Origin: Leucobacter luti
Lineage (GTDB): Bacteria > Actinomycetota > Actinomycetes > Actinomycetales > Microbacteriaceae
DNA: 64,000 nt
Direction of reading: 5' to 3'
NCBI RefSeq assembly: GCF_004217175.1
Contig: NZ_SHKI01000004.1
Location: 186,001 to 250,000 of the forward strand
The notes under the pieces: model-generated
What the model was told of the DNA's origin: nothing
The model's input: only the letters and a program-made list of their open reading frames with translations
The model's database searches: none
Shown here: positions 29,806 through 39,865 of the stretch, piece by piece
Layout of the letters: each line of letters opens with the position of its first letter
Numbering within the stretch: the first letter of the stretch is position 1
Made by a program: the position numbers and the translations under genes

Positions 29806-31601
29806 TGGACGCGCTCCTCGGCCGCCTCGGTGAGGTCCATCCGAGCGACCCAGCCCTCGTGATCGAGCACGTCGGGGGAAATCGTGTCGACGTGGGCGTG
29901 AGAGATCTTCGGGTGGAACGGGCGCTCGTTGCCCTCGCCGTCGCCCACCAGTTCCTCGTGGAGCTTCTCCCCGTGGCGGAGGCCGGTGAACACGATGTCG
30001 ATGTCCTTGCCCGACTGCGCGACCATGCGCTGCGCGACGTCGAGAATACTGACGGGCTCGCCCATGTCGAGGATGAGCACCTCGCCGGGTCGCCCGATCC
30101 CGCCGGCCTGCACCACGAGCTGGCAGGCCTCGGGAATCGTCATGAAGAAGCGCGTGACCTCGGGGTGGGTCACGGTCAGCGGGCCGCCCGCCTCGATCAG
30201 CGCGCGGAACGTGGGAAGCATCGAGCCGCGGCTGCCGATCACGTTGCCGAAGCGCACGGAGAGATAGCGCTGCCCGGTCTGCTCGGCCATCCACGCGGTC
30301 AGCTTCTCTGCGACGCGTTTCGAGTGCCCGAGCACGCTCGTGGGGTTCGCAGCCTTGTCCGTCGAGATATTCACGAACGTGCCCACGTTCGCCGCCTGGG
30401 CGGCGCGCAGCACGTTGAGCGTGCCGAGCACATTCGTCTTCCACGCCTCATCCGGGTACTGCTCGAGCATCGGAAGGTGCTTCAGCGCGGCCGCGTGAAA
30501 CACGACCTCCGGCTTGCGCTCGACGAACAGGCGCTCGATCGTCTCCGCGTCGCGAATGTCGGCGAGCACCACGTCATTCGTGTCGAGCAGGCCGTGCCCG
30601 CTGATCGCCAGCTGGCTCTCCTGAAGCGCGGTTTCGTCGCGGTCGAGCATGATCAGCTCGCGGGGCGCGAAACGCGCGAGCTGGCGGCAGAGCTCGGACC
30701 CGATCGATCCCCCCGCGCCGGTGACCAGCACGCGCTTGTCCTGCAGGTACTCCGCGATCGACTCGGTCTCGAGCCGCACCGGGTGCCGCCCGATCAGGTC
30801 TTCGATCGACAGCGCGCGCACGTCCTCGATCGCCGAGGCGTTGCGGAGGATCTGCTCGAGCGGGGGCAGCACCATGGCGCTCATCCCCACCCGGTCGGCG
30901 GCCTCGTCCACGCGCCGCATGAGCGTGGCGTCGGCGTCGCCGATGCAGACGATGATTCGTGTGGCCCGGGTCTGCCGCGCCACCTCGGCGAGGTCGTCAA
31001 AGCTGCCGAGCACGCGCACACCGCGCACCTCGTGGTTGCGCTTCGTGGGATCGTCGTCCAGGAAACCCACTGGCAGCGCGAGTCCCGCAGCGTCCGTGAG
31101 CATACGCTTCGCGGTCTGGACGCCGAGGTAGCCGGCACCGTACAGCAGCGTTCGTTCGGCCTCGGCCCCCGGCTTCAGCTCCCGCTCGGTCGAGAGGCGG
31201 ACGAGGTAGCGGGCCACCCCCATGAGGCTGAATGCGATCGGGGCTGCGATCACCATCGTGCTGCGCGGGATGCCGTTGCCGAAGCCGACCAGGAACGCGA
31301 CCACCCAGGCGCAGACCATCACCGCGGTGACGGAAAAGACGATCGCGCGCACCTCGTCGAAGCTGCCGACCTCGTACCTGCTGCGGTAGAGCCAGAACAC
31401 CCACCCCCCGATCAGCTGGAGGAGGATCGTCGCGCCGATCACGACAAGCGTCCAGCCCCAGTGGATTCGAGTGAGGTTGAAATCGAACCGCAGGGTGAGC
31501 GCGGCCAGGATCGCGACGGCCCACGCGAGCGCGTCGAGCGCAAAGAGCAGGCCGTACTGTCGCGCAAAATGAGCGATGCGTTGGCTGACGGTTTGCGGCA
31601 C
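29802..31601 (-). CDS. WbpM/PglF/CapD-like UDP-sugar 4,6-dehydratase (polysaccharide biosynthesis)
   Basis: A 599-residue protein with four N-terminal membrane helices, a CoA-binding-like Rossmann domain (LLYGAGYLGVQTAKRML) and a catalytic SDR domain. The NAD site VLVTGAGGSIGSELCRQLA and STDKAANPTSVLGHSKRVAE are diagnostic. Family members turn UDP-GlcNAc into UDP-4-keto-6-deoxy sugars such as those feeding QuiNAc or bacillosamine. I prefer GTG 31601, five bases after a GGAG; another start at 31673 adds 24 non-conserved residues. The WbpL-like partner follows directly. The pair lies between tuf and rpsJ, a place normally free of such genes. Confidence 0.87.
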   Translation of the reverse strand: MPQTVSQRIAHFARQYGLLFALDALAWAVAILAALTLRFDFNLTRIHWGWTLVVIGATILLQLIGGWVFWLYRSRYEVGSFDEVRAIVFSVTAVMVCAWVVAFLVGFGNGIPRSTMVIAAPIAFSLMGVARYLVRLSTERELKPGAEAERTLLYGAGYLGVQTAKRMLTDAAGLALPVGFLDDDPTKRNHEVRGVRVLGSFDDLAEVARQTRATRIIVCIGDADATLMRRVDEAADRVGMSAMVLPPLEQILRNASAIEDVRALSIEDLIGRHPVRLETESIAEYLQDKRVLVTGAGGSIGSELCRQLARFAPRELIMLDRDETALQESQLAISGHGLLDTNDVVLADIRDAETIERLFVERKPEVVFHAAALKHLPMLEQYPDEAWKTNVLGTLNVLRAAQAANVGTFVNISTDKAANPTSVLGHSKRVAEKLTAWMAEQTGQRYLSVRFGNVIGSRGSMLPTFRALIEAGGPLTVTHPEVTRFFMTIPEACQLVVQAGGIGRPGEVLILDMGEPVSILDVAQRMVAQSGKDIDIVFTGLRHGEKLHEELVGDGEGNERPFHPKISHAHVDTISPDVLDHEGWVARMDLTEAAEERVQ

Positions 31602-31701
31602 TCGGACTCCGTTTCGATTACAGACTGTGGCTCGCACGGAGCCTCCTACGAGGATAGCGGTCCGCGCAAGCACCGCAGCGCACCGCCACCCAGAAACGGG
31701 A

Positions 31702-31731
31702 AGAGCCCCCGGGAGTACTCCCGGGGGCTCT
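31702..31731 (-). terminator. tuf terminator
   Basis: A perfect stem of AGAGCCCCCGGGAG with its complement (13-14 bp, almost no loop) lies 33 bp past the tuf stop. It has only a short T-rich stretch after it. Confidence 0.75.
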
Positions 31732-31763
31732 GCGGCTCAGCCGCCTCTTCGAAGCTCGAAAGC

Positions 31764-32957
31764 TTAGGAGAGAACCTTCGTCACCGTGCCGGCGCCGACG
31801 GTGCGGCCACCCTCACGGATAGCGAAGCCGAGGCCATCCTCCATAGCGATCGGCTGGATCAGCTCGACCGTCATGTCGGTGGTGTCGCCGGGCATAACCA
31901 TCGGCTTGTCCTCGGGGAGGGTGATGACACCGGTCACGTCAGTCGTACGGAAGTAGAACTGCGGACGGTAGTTCGTCTCGAACGGGTTGTGACGGCCGCC
32001 CTCTTCCTTCTTGAGGATGTAAGCGGTCCCCTCGAAGTTGGTGTGCGGGGTGATCGAACCGGGCTGCACGACAACCTGGCCACGCTCAACGTCTTCACGC
32101 TTGGTGCCGCGAAGGAGGAGGCCACAGTTCTCGCCGGCCCAGGCCTCGTCGAGCTGCTTGTGGAACATCTCGATGCCGGTGACGGTGGTCTTCTGCGTCG
32201 GACGCAGACCCACGATCTCGACCTCGGAGTTGATCTTCAGCGTGCCGCGCTCGGCGCGGCCCGTGACGACCGTTCCACGACCGGTGATCGTGAAGACATC
32301 CTCGACGGGCATCAGGAACGGCTTGTCCTTGTCGCGCACGGGGTCGGGGATGTTGTTGTCAACGGCTTCCATGAGCTCGAGAACGGAGTTAACCCACTTC
32401 TCTTCGCCCTGGAGTGCCTGGTAGCCCGAGACGCGGACCACGGGGACGTCGTCTCCCGGGTAGCCCTGCTTGGAGAGTTCCTCGCGGACCTCCATCTCGA
32501 CGAGCTCGAGGATTTCCTCGTCGTCGACCTGGTCGCACTTGTTGAGCGCAACGAGCAGGTACGGCACGCCGACCTGCTTTGCGAGCAGGATGTGCTCCTT
32601 GGTCTGAGCCATCATGCCGTCGGTCGCCGCAACCACGAGGATTGCGCCGTCCATCTGAGCGGCACCGGTGATCATGTTCTTGATGTAGTCGGCGTGGCCG
32701 GGTGCATCAACGTGAGCGTAGTGGCGCTTGTCGGTCTCGTACTCAACGTGCGAGATGTTGATGGTGATACCGCGCTGGCGCTCCTCAGGAGCCGAATCGA
32801 TCGTGTCGAAGTCGCGCTGGACGTTGACGTCCGACGGGAACTTGTCCGCGAGGGTCTTCGAGATCGCCGCGGTAAGAGTCGTCTTACCGTGGTCGACGTG
32901 ACCGATCGTTCCGATGTTTACGTGCGGCTTGGTCCGCTCGAACTTGGCCTTCGCCAC
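31764..32957 (-). CDS. tuf: elongation factor Tu
   Basis: EF-Tu (397 residues) delivers aminoacyl-tRNA to the ribosome. The G1 loop GHVDHGKTT is at 19-27, G3 is DAPGHADY (Ala where E. coli has Cys, common in actinobacteria) and G4 is NKCD. The start is GTG at 32957 with GAGGAGG upstream. It is the last gene of the str operon and has a terminator after it. Confidence 0.98.
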   Translation of the reverse strand: MAKAKFERTKPHVNIGTIGHVDHGKTTLTAAISKTLADKFPSDVNVQRDFDTIDSAPEERQRGITINISHVEYETDKRHYAHVDAPGHADYIKNMITGAAQMDGAILVVAATDGMMAQTKEHILLAKQVGVPYLLVALNKCDQVDDEEILELVEMEVREELSKQGYPGDDVPVVRVSGYQALQGEEKWVNSVLELMEAVDNNIPDPVRDKDKPFLMPVEDVFTITGRGTVVTGRAERGTLKINSEVEIVGLRPTQKTTVTGIEMFHKQLDEAWAGENCGLLLRGTKREDVERGQVVVQPGSITPHTNFEGTAYILKKEEGGRHNPFETNYRPQFYFRTTDVTGVITLPEDKPMVMPGDTTDMTVELIQPIAMEDGLGFAIREGGRTVGAGTVTKVLS

Positions 32958-33028
32958 TATAGTCCTCCTCAGGACATCGAGTACCGCTTCCCTCCGAGGA
33001 TTTCGAAGGGCACGAGTACGGGGTGTGT

Positions 33029-33061
33029 ACTTATGTTACAAGCTCAGGACGGTGATCGCGA
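33029..33061 (-). promoter_or_regulatory. possible internal tuf promoter
   Basis: TAACAT (33038 to 33033) or the adjacent ATAAGT (33034 to 33029) lies in an AT-richer patch of the fusA-tuf gap, about 75 nt before tuf. No convincing -35 is visible. Separate tuf promoters are known in actinobacteria. Confidence 0.35.
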
Positions 33062-33073
33062 CCTGAGCGGTGC

Positions 33074-33107
33074 GGTTGGCGGCGACAGACAGCTACCGCC
33101 GCCAACC
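33074..33107 (-). other. hairpin after fusA
   Basis: GGTTGGCGGCG (33074-33084) and CGCCGCCAACC (33097-33107) form an 11-bp perfect stem, 12 bp past the fusA stop. It lacks a U-run and may attenuate between fusA and tuf. Confidence 0.6.
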
Positions 33108-33118
33108 TGCGGGCAGAA

Positions 33119-35233
33119 TTACTCGCCCTTAGCCTTCTGAACGATTTCATCGGCCACAGCCTTCGGAACCTCAGCATAGGAATCGAAGGTCATCGAGAAC
33201 ACCGCACGACCACTGGTCTTCGACCGCAGGTCGCCGATGTACCCGAACATCTCGGAGAGGGGAACAAGGGCGCGAACGACCTTGACGCCTGAGGCGTCCT
33301 CCATCGACTGGATCTGTCCACGACGGGAGTTCAGGTCGCCGATAACGTCGCCCATGTACTCCTCGGGGGTGCGCACCTCGACAGCCATCATCGGCTCGAG
33401 GATCACCGGCTGCGCGAGGCGAGCGGCTTCCTTGAACGCGATGGAGCCGGCGATCTTGAACGCCATTTCCGACGAGTCAACATCGTGGTACTGGCCGTCC
33501 AGCAGCTGCGCGCGAACGCCCACGACGGGGAAGCCAGCGAGGATGCCGTACTGCATGGCGTCCTGGATACCGGCGTTGACCGAGGGGATGTACTCGCGCG
33601 GCACGCGGCCGCCCGTGACCTTGTCCTGGAACTCGTAGATCTTGTCGCCCTCAACCTCGAGCGGAGCAAGCGAGATCTGCACCTTAGCGAACTGACCGGA
33701 TCCACCGGTCTGCTTCTTGTGGGTGTAGTCGTACTTCGGGACCTCGCGACGGATGGTCTCGCGGTACGCGACCTGGGGCTTGCCCACGTTCGCCTCGACG
33801 TTGAACTCGCGCTTCATGCGGTCAACGAGGATGTCGAGGTGAAGCTCGCCCATACCGGCGATAACCGTCTGACCGGTCTCCTCGTTCTGGCTCACGCGGA
33901 ACGTGGGATCCTCTTCGGCGAGCTTCTGGATCGCGACGCCGAGCTTCTCCTGGTCGCTCTTCGTCTTCGGCTCGATCGCCACCTCGATGACGGGCTCCGG
34001 GAAGGTCATCGACTCGAGCACGACCTGCTTGTCCGGATCGGACAGCGTGTCTCCCGTAGTGGTGTCCTTGAGGCCGATCACCGCGTAGATGTTGCCAGCG
34101 GTGAGCTGATCAACGGGGATCTCCTTATTGGCGTGCATCTGGAAGATCTTCCCGATGCGCTCCTTCTTGCCCTTCGTCGTGTTGACGAGCTGGGTGCCCG
34201 ACGGAGCGTGACCGGAGTACACGCGCACGTAGGTGAGGCGCCCGAAGAAGGGGTGCACGGCGATCTTGAACGCGAGTGCCGAGAACGGCTCGTCTGCAGC
34301 GGGCTTGCGCTCGATGACAATCGACTCGTCGCGGGGATCGTGGGCCTCAATGGCGCCAACGTCGAGCGGGTTCGGCAGGAAATCAACAACCGCGTCGAGC
34401 ATCGGCTGGATGCCGCGGTTCTTGAAGGCCGAGCCGCAGTACACGGGGTAGATCTCGTTGTTCACGACGAGCTTGCGGATGCCGCCCTTGATCTCGTCGA
34501 TCGTGAGCTCTTCGCCCGCGAAGAACTTCTCGAGCAGCGCATCGTCGGTCTCGGCGACCGTCTCAACAAGCTTCGCGCGGTACTCTTCGGCCTTGGCCTG
34601 GAGGTCAGCGGGAATCTCCTGCGTCTCGTAGGCAGCACCGAGGGTCACGTCACCCTTCGAGTCGCCCTCCCAGACGAACGCCTTCATCGACAGCAGGTCG
34701 ACGACACCGATGAAGTCTGCCTCGGAACCGATGGGCAGCTGCATCACGAGCGGCTTCGCACCGAGGCGGTTGACGATGGTGTCGACCGTGAAGTAGAAGT
34801 CGGCGCCCATCTTGTCCATCTTGTTGACGAAGCAGATGCGGGGCACCTCGTACTTGTCAGCCTGACGCCACACGGTCTCCGACTGGGGCTCAACGCCCTC
34901 CTTGCCGTCGAACACTGCGACGGCACCGTCGAGCACGCGGAGCGAGCGCTCCACCTCGACGGTGAAGTCGACGTGGCCCGGGGTGTCGATGATGTTGATC
35001 TGGTTCTTGTTCCAGAAGCAGGTCACGGCGGCAGACGTGATCGTGATGCCGCGCTCCTTCTCCTGCTCCATCCAGTCAGTGGTCGAGGCGCCATCGTGGG
35101 TCTCGCCCAGCTTGTGGTTGACACCCGTGTAGAACAGGATGCGCTCGGTGGTGGTGGTCTTGCCAGCATCGATGTGGGCCATGATGCCGATGTTGCGGAC
35201 CTTGCTCAGGTCGGTGAGCACGTCTTGTGCCAC
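33119..35233 (-). CDS. fusA: elongation factor G
   Basis: EF-G (704 residues) drives translocation. GTPase motifs are [13 protein letters not shown] (G1), DTPGHVDFT (G3) and NKMDKMG (G4), followed by the remaining four domains. GTG at 35233 ([18 protein letters not shown]) is chosen because GGAGGAG lies just upstream; the longer frame to 35287 is unconserved. It follows rpsG in the str operon. Confidence 0.98.
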   Translation of the reverse strand: MAQDVLTDLSKVRNIGIMAHIDAGKTTTTERILFYTGVNHKLGETHDGASTTDWMEQEKERGITITSAAVTCFWNKNQINIIDTPGHVDFTVEVERSLRVLDGAVAVFDGKEGVEPQSETVWRQADKYEVPRICFVNKMDKMGADFYFTVDTIVNRLGAKPLVMQLPIGSEADFIGVVDLLSMKAFVWEGDSKGDVTLGAAYETQEIPADLQAKAEEYRAKLVETVAETDDALLEKFFAGEELTIDEIKGGIRKLVVNNEIYPVYCGSAFKNRGIQPMLDAVVDFLPNPLDVGAIEAHDPRDESIVIERKPAADEPFSALAFKIAVHPFFGRLTYVRVYSGHAPSGTQLVNTTKGKKERIGKIFQMHANKEIPVDQLTAGNIYAVIGLKDTTTGDTLSDPDKQVVLESMTFPEPVIEVAIEPKTKSDQEKLGVAIQKLAEEDPTFRVSQNEETGQTVIAGMGELHLDILVDRMKREFNVEANVGKPQVAYRETIRREVPKYDYTHKKQTGGSGQFAKVQISLAPLEVEGDKIYEFQDKVTGGRVPREYIPSVNAGIQDAMQYGILAGFPVVGVRAQLLDGQYHDVDSSEMAFKIAGSIAFKEAARLAQPVILEPMMAVEVRTPEEYMGDVIGDLNSRRGQIQSMEDASGVKVVRALVPLSEMFGYIGDLRSKTSGRAVFSMTFDSYAEVPKAVADEIVQKAKGE

Positions 35234-35346
35234 GGGGTCTCCTCCGGGTGGGGGTGAAAGATCGGATTGCAGGGCTGAGCCCCGCAAATGGCGGATCGGA
35301 TCGCACGAAGGCGAAGCGATCCGCCATTTCAGGTACTACCGGGCTG

Positions 35347-35817
35347 TTACCAGCGGTAGTGAGCGAACGCGCGGTTCGACTCGGCCATCTTGTGAGTGTC
35401 CTCACGGCGCTTCACTGCGGCACCCAGGCCGTTTGAAGCGTCGAGAATCTCATTCGTCAGACGGTCGGTCATCGAGTTCTCGCGACGAGCCTTCGCGTAG
35501 CTGGTGAGCCAGCGCAGCGCGAGCGTGTTGGCGCGGTGCGGCTTGACCTCGACGGGCACCTGGTAGGTGCTGCCGCCGACGCGACGCGAACGAACCTCAA
35601 GGGTGGGGCGCACGTTGTCGAGCGCCTTCTTGAGAACCGTCACGGCATCCTGGCCGGACTTCTCGGCAACAGCCTCGAGTGCACCGTAAACGATGCGCTC
35701 GGCGAGACCCTTCTTGCCATCAAGAAGAATCTTGTTGACGAGCTGGCTCACGATGGGTGCGCCGTATACGGGATCGGCGACAACGGGGCGCTTCGGAGCA
35801 GGACCTTTACGGGGCAT
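35347..35817 (-). CDS. rpsG: 30S ribosomal protein S7
   Basis: S7 (156 residues) is a primary 16S rRNA binder in the head. [40 protein letters not shown] and [20 protein letters not shown] are invariant. It shares one base with the rpsL stop. In E. coli S7 represses this operon. Confidence 0.98.
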   Translation of the reverse strand: MPRKGPAPKRPVVADPVYGAPIVSQLVNKILLDGKKGLAERIVYGALEAVAEKSGQDAVTVLKKALDNVRPTLEVRSRRVGGSTYQVPVEVKPHRANTLALRWLTSYAKARRENSMTDRLTNEILDASNGLGAAVKRREDTHKMAESNRAFAHYRW

Positions 35818-36188
35818 TACTTCACCTTCTTTGCACCGTAGCGGCTGCGAGCCTGCTGACGGTCCTTGACCGCCTGCGTGTCAAGCGCGCCGCGCACGAT
35901 CTTGTAACGAACACCGGGAAGGTCCTTCACGCGGCCACCGCGCACGAGCACCAGCGAGTGCTCCTGCAGGTTGTGGCCCTCGCCGGGAATGTAGGCGGTG
36001 ACCTCGGTCCCGTTGCGAAGCTTCACACGAGCGACCTTACGCATCGCCGAGTTCGGCTTCTTCGGGGTGGTGGTGTAGACACGGGTGCAAACCCCTGCCT
36101 GCTGCGGGTTCGCCTTCAGGGCGGGCGCCTTGGTCTTTGAGACCTTCGGCGTGCGACCCTTGCGAACCAACTGCTGAATAGTTGGCAC
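35817..36188 (-). CDS. rpsL: 30S ribosomal protein S12
   Basis: S12 (123 residues) controls decoding accuracy. The start is GTG 36188 ([15 protein letters not shown]). Both streptomycin-resistance hot spots are wild type: [13 protein letters not shown] (Lys43 equivalent) and [13 protein letters not shown] (Lys88 equivalent). It heads the str operon, about 235 nt after its promoter. Confidence 0.98.
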   Translation of the reverse strand: MPTIQQLVRKGRTPKVSKTKAPALKANPQQAGVCTRVYTTTPKKPNSAMRKVARVKLRNGTEVTAYIPGEGHNLQEHSLVLVRGGRVKDLPGVRYKIVRGALDTQAVKDRQQARSRYGAKKVK

Positions 36189-36423
36189 TGATTCTCCTAG
36201 GTACTCCTGCACGGTGACAGGAATGCTTCAAATGGATTGAGCATGTGCGGCTGCTTGCGCGGCCGCTGAGCTGCTGGCACCATCACCGCGCGGACGCGAG
36301 GGTGGTACCCGAGTGCAGCTATGCCGTGGGGGTATCGCCCCGGAGGGCGTTGATCCCGCGATGTGCTCCCGTGAATTGCCCCGTGCGGGCACAGTTCAAG
36401 ACACTGGAGTACACCAGGGATCA

Positions 36424-36452
36424 ACTTTACGCGCTTGACCGGGGTCGCGCAA
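36424..36452 (-). promoter_or_regulatory. str operon promoter
   Basis: TTGCGC (36452 to 36447), a 17-bp spacer and TAAAGT (36429 to 36424) on the minus strand give a near-consensus promoter for rpsL-rpsG-fusA-tuf. The leader is about 235 nt and contains no credible frame. Confidence 0.75.
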
Positions 36453-36813
36453 GAACTCCCCCCTCGCGACACGCCCGGGAATGGGGCGCCGGACTCCGCG
36501 CCGGCGCCACTCCCCTGCCGCGCCGCGGGCGCCGCCACCCGCCGGGCACTCGGCCGCACCGCCGGGCGTGCGGCAAGCCACCCGAGGCGCCGCGCGCATT
36601 CCGGACACGCTGCGCGGGCTCAGTGGACCCCGAAAGCCGTGCGCAGCGCCGATTATGCACTCATAGCCGACCGGTTTGCACACACACGGACAACCCTTCG
36701 CGCCCCAAGGGCAAGAAACTCCCCTCAATCTTCATCACAGCTATTTAACGTTCGTCACGAATTACGCACACTAGAGGCACTGAGGCACCCACCTCACTCG
36801 AAGGGATCCAGCA
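36453..36813. other. intergenic region before the CoA-ligase gene
   Basis: Nothing coding is supported in these 361 bp; readable frames lack ribosome-binding sites and conserved content. The right third is AT-richer than its surroundings. It carries a perfect odd dyad TTCGT-C-ACGAA (36751-36761), which could be an operator for the downstream gene. An AAGGGA about 12 nt before 36814 may serve as ribosome-binding site. Confidence 0.5.
36751..36761. promoter_or_regulatory. 11-bp dyad, possible operator
   Basis: TTCGTCACGAA is a perfect inverted repeat 53 bp before the ligase start, in the AT-richer part of the gap. No regulator gene is adjacent. It could equally be chance. Confidence 0.35.
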
Positions 36814-38444
36814 ATGAAGCTCTCTCCCAGCGCGCACGTCGACACCTTCGCTCGCGATGCGCTCCCGCCGTTCGACACCTGGCCCACGTTTGAGTTCACG
36901 CTGCCCGAACTCAACTACCCGGATCGCCTCAACGCCGCCGAGGCACTCATCGACGCGGCCGTCGAGCGCTTCGGGCCGGACCGCCCCGCGCTCCTCGTCC
37001 CTGACGGGGAACCCTGGAGCTACGGCGAGCTCCAACGCCGCGCGGATCAGTTCGCCCGCGTGCTCACTGATGCGCACGGGATCGTGCCCGGGAACCGCGT
37101 GGTGCTCCGGATGCTGAACAGTCCGTGGACCGTGGCCTGCTGGCTCGGGATCCTGAAGGCCGGGGCGGTGGTGGTCACCACCATGACCGCGTGGAAAGCC
37201 CACGAGTTTGGCAACGTGGCCGAACGCGTACGACCCACCCTCATGGTGATCGACCACGACGCGCTCGCCGACGTCGCCCCGGTCGTCACCCGGCACCGTG
37301 CCGAGGGGGAACAGTCATCGTGGCGGGCGGTGCCGACGACGAACTCCGCGCCGCGTGCGACGCGCAGCCCACTGGGTTCACCGCCGTCGCGACCGCGGCA
37401 GACGACGTCGCCCTGCTCGGCGCCACCTCCGGCACCACGGGCGCCCCAAAGATCACCATGCACTTTCACCGCGACATTCTGGCGAACGCCGACACGTTCG
37501 CAACGCACGTGATCGAGCTCGGGCCCACCGATATCAGCGCGAGCTCGGCGCCGCTCGCGTTCACGTTCGGGCTGGGGGGCCTCGTTGTGTTCCCGCTTCG
37601 CACCGGCGGTGCGGCAGTGCTCGCCGAACGCGCCGGCCCGCTCGAACTCGCGCGGTTCATCGACGAGCTCGGGGTCACCGTGCTCTATACGGCCCCCACG
37701 GGGTATCGCACCCTCGTGAAGGAGGGCCGCGCCGAGACGCTCGCCAAGCTGCGCGTGGGCATCTCGGCCGGCGAGCACCTCCCCCGTGAGACGTTCGAGG
37801 CTGTCGAGGCGGCGAGCGGGATCCGGCTCGTCAACGGTATCGGCGCCACCGAGATGCTGCACATTTTCATCTCGGCGGCGGGCGACGAGATCCGCCCGGG
37901 CGCCACCGGGAAACCAATCCCCGGGTTCCGCGCCGCGGTGCTGGACGACGAGGGCCACCCCGTGGGGCCCGGCGTCGTCGGCAGACTCGGGGTGATCGGG
38001 CCGACCGGGTGCCGCTACCTCAACGACCCGCGTCAGAGCAACTACGTGCTCAACGGCTGGAACGTGACCGGGGACACCTACGTGATGGACGAGGACGGGT
38101 ACTTCACGTTTGTGGCCAGGTCTGACTCAATGATCGTCACCGCCGGGTACAACGTGGGGGCGCCCGAGGTCGAGGAGATCATCAACCTTCACCCGGACGT
38201 CCTCGAGTGCGCGGTCATCGGAATCCCCGACGCCGCGAAGGGAGACATCGTCGGCGCCTTCGTGGTGCCGCGGGACCCGAGCGGCGATCCAGAAGCGCTC
38301 ATCCGGTCAATCATCGCGCACACCAAGCAGCGCCTCGCCCTGTACAAGTGCCCGCGGCACGTCGAGATCGTTGACTCGCTTCCCAAGAATCCGAGCGGCA
38401 AGCTGCAGCACTTCGTGCTCAGGCAGCAAGCACTCGCGCCCTGA
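36814..38444 (+). pseudogene. benzoate/2-aminobenzoate-CoA ligase, split by a one-base frameshift
   Basis: The gene would encode a ~543-residue AMP-forming aryl-CoA ligase. The N-terminal part (MKLSPSAHVDTFARDALPPF) is in one frame to about 37305. From there the C-terminal part (GGTVIVAGGADDELR) continues in another frame to 38444. The shift lies at a run of five G (37305-37309); one more G would restore the expected HRAEGGTVIV. All ligase motifs after it are intact: ATSGTTGAPK (AMP loop), NGIGATEM, RSDSMIVTAGYNVGAPEVEE and PKNPSGKLQHF. It is either a true frameshift mutation or a sequencing error in the homopolymer. The transporter downstream suggests uptake and activation of an aromatic acid. 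Confidence 0.85.
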
Positions 38445-38524
38445 GCCAGCGCGCGGCACCGCCACCCGCACGAGCGCGGGGCCGCACCCACCCGAATCGC
38501 ACAACTGTCACGAGGGAGTCACAG

Positions 38525-39865
38525 ATGTCATCCACTACCAGCACCGATTGGCACGTCCCGGCCCGAGTCACCCGCACCGTGGTGGTCTGGTGCTGGGCGG
38601 CGATCCTCGCGGAGGGTTACGACGTCGGGGTGATCGGGGCAGTGCTCCCCGCGATCGCAGACGATCGCGCCTGGAACCTCGATCCAGTAGCCCTCGGTGG
38701 GCTCGCCGCCTGGGCGCTCGTGGGCATGCTCGTTGGGGCACTGTTTGTTGGCACGCTGAGCGACCGGCTCGGGCGCAAGCGCATGCTCCTGATCTCGCTG
38801 GCGACATTCACGTCAATGCAGCTCGGGGCGGCGCTCTCCCCGACCCCGGAGTTCTTCGGGTTCTTCAGGTTCCTGGGCGGCCTCGGGATGGGCGGGATCA
38901 TCCCGGTCGCGGCGGCGCTCACGATCGAATACTCGCCGCCGCGCCGGCGCGCACTCAACTACGGCATCATGTACTCGGGCTACTCGCTCGGGATCGTCGT
39001 CTCCGCCCTGGTCGCAATGATCCTGCTCCCGCTCGTCGGATGGCGCTGGGTGATCGCCGTCGGCGCCGTTCCGTTCCTGATGCTCCCACTCGTCGCCCGG
39101 TACCTGCCTGAGTCGCTCGAGTCGCTCGAAAACACCGGGCGCACCGACGCGGCCCGCGCGCTCGCTGCTCGCCTCGGTATCGCGCCGTACGTGCCGCGCG
39201 AACCGAGCAGCGACGACGCAACACCGCAGACGCCGTGGCGCCAGATCATCCGCCAGCTGTTCTCCCGCGCGGCGCTGCGCTCCACCGTGTTCCTCTGGAT
39301 CTCGCTCTTCGCCGGCATGCTCCTCGTGTACGGCCTCAACTCCTGGCTGCCGTCGATCATGCGCGAGTCCGGCTACGACCTCGGCCCGGCGCTCGCGTTC
39401 CTCCTGGTGTTCAGCCTCTCCTCGGCCGCGGGGGGCCTCGTCCTGGGCTGGCTCGCCGACCGTTTCGGCGCAAAGTCGGTGCTCATCGTGTTCTACACCC
39501 TCGGCGGACTCGCCTCGCTCCTCATGATGTTCCCCAACGCCATGGTGTTCAACCTGGTGCTCGTGGGGATCTCCGGGGTGGGTTCGATCTCCGCGTCGCT
39601 CGTCCTCACCGCGTACATCACCGATTACTACCCGCCGGCCGTGCGCGCCACCGCGACCGGCTGGGCGCTCAGCTTCGCGCGCATCGGAGCGATCATCGGG
39701 CCGGTGCTCGGTGGCTGGATTGCGGCGCTCGGGATCGGCGTCGAGTGGAACTTCATCACCTTCGCCTCGGTGGCGATCATCGCGGCGATCGCCGTCGCGC
39801 TGGTGCCTCGCAAGCCCGCCGCGATTTCAGCGACGGTCACTTCGGCGGTTCAAGCCCCTCGCTGA
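38525..39865 (+). CDS. MFS transporter of the aromatic acid:H+ symporter (AAHS) type
   Basis: A 446-residue twelve-helix transporter. The AAHS-like first helix EGYDVGVIGAVLPAIAD, the MFS loop GTLSDRLGRKRM and an equivalent second-half loop GWLADRFGAKSV are present. A long cytoplasmic loop is around residues 195-235. It likely brings in benzoate-type acids for the CoA ligase upstream (80-bp gap, start preceded by GAGGGAG). The exact substrate is inferred. Its last 29 bases overlap the 3' end of the convergent gene. Confidence 0.85.
   Translation: MSSTTSTDWHVPARVTRTVVVWCWAAILAEGYDVGVIGAVLPAIADDRAWNLDPVALGGLAAWALVGMLVGALFVGTLSDRLGRKRMLLISLATFTSMQLGAALSPTPEFFGFFRFLGGLGMGGIIPVAAALTIEYSPPRRRALNYGIMYSGYSLGIVVSALVAMILLPLVGWRWVIAVGAVPFLMLPLVARYLPESLESLENTGRTDAARALAARLGIAPYVPREPSSDDATPQTPWRQIIRQLFSRAALRSTVFLWISLFAGMLLVYGLNSWLPSIMRESGYDLGPALAFLLVFSLSSAAGGLVLGWLADRFGAKSVLIVFYTLGGLASLLMMFPNAMVFNLVLVGISGVGSISASLVLTAYITDYYPPAVRATATGWALSFARIGAIIGPVLGGWIAALGIGVEWNFITFASVAIIAAIAVALVPRKPAAISATVTSAVQAPR

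Noticed and set aside
29806..30444. N-terminal extension of the WbpL-like protein
   Set aside because: It reads through the dehydratase gene in another frame; the GTGA overlap sets the start at 29805.
29859..33140. 1093-codon open frame on the plus strand
   Set aside because: Antisense to the dehydratase and tuf genes; no conserved content.
36435..36893. open frames between rpsL and the CoA ligase
   Set aside because: Arg/Pro-rich, no ribosome-binding site, and they overlap the str promoter and leader.
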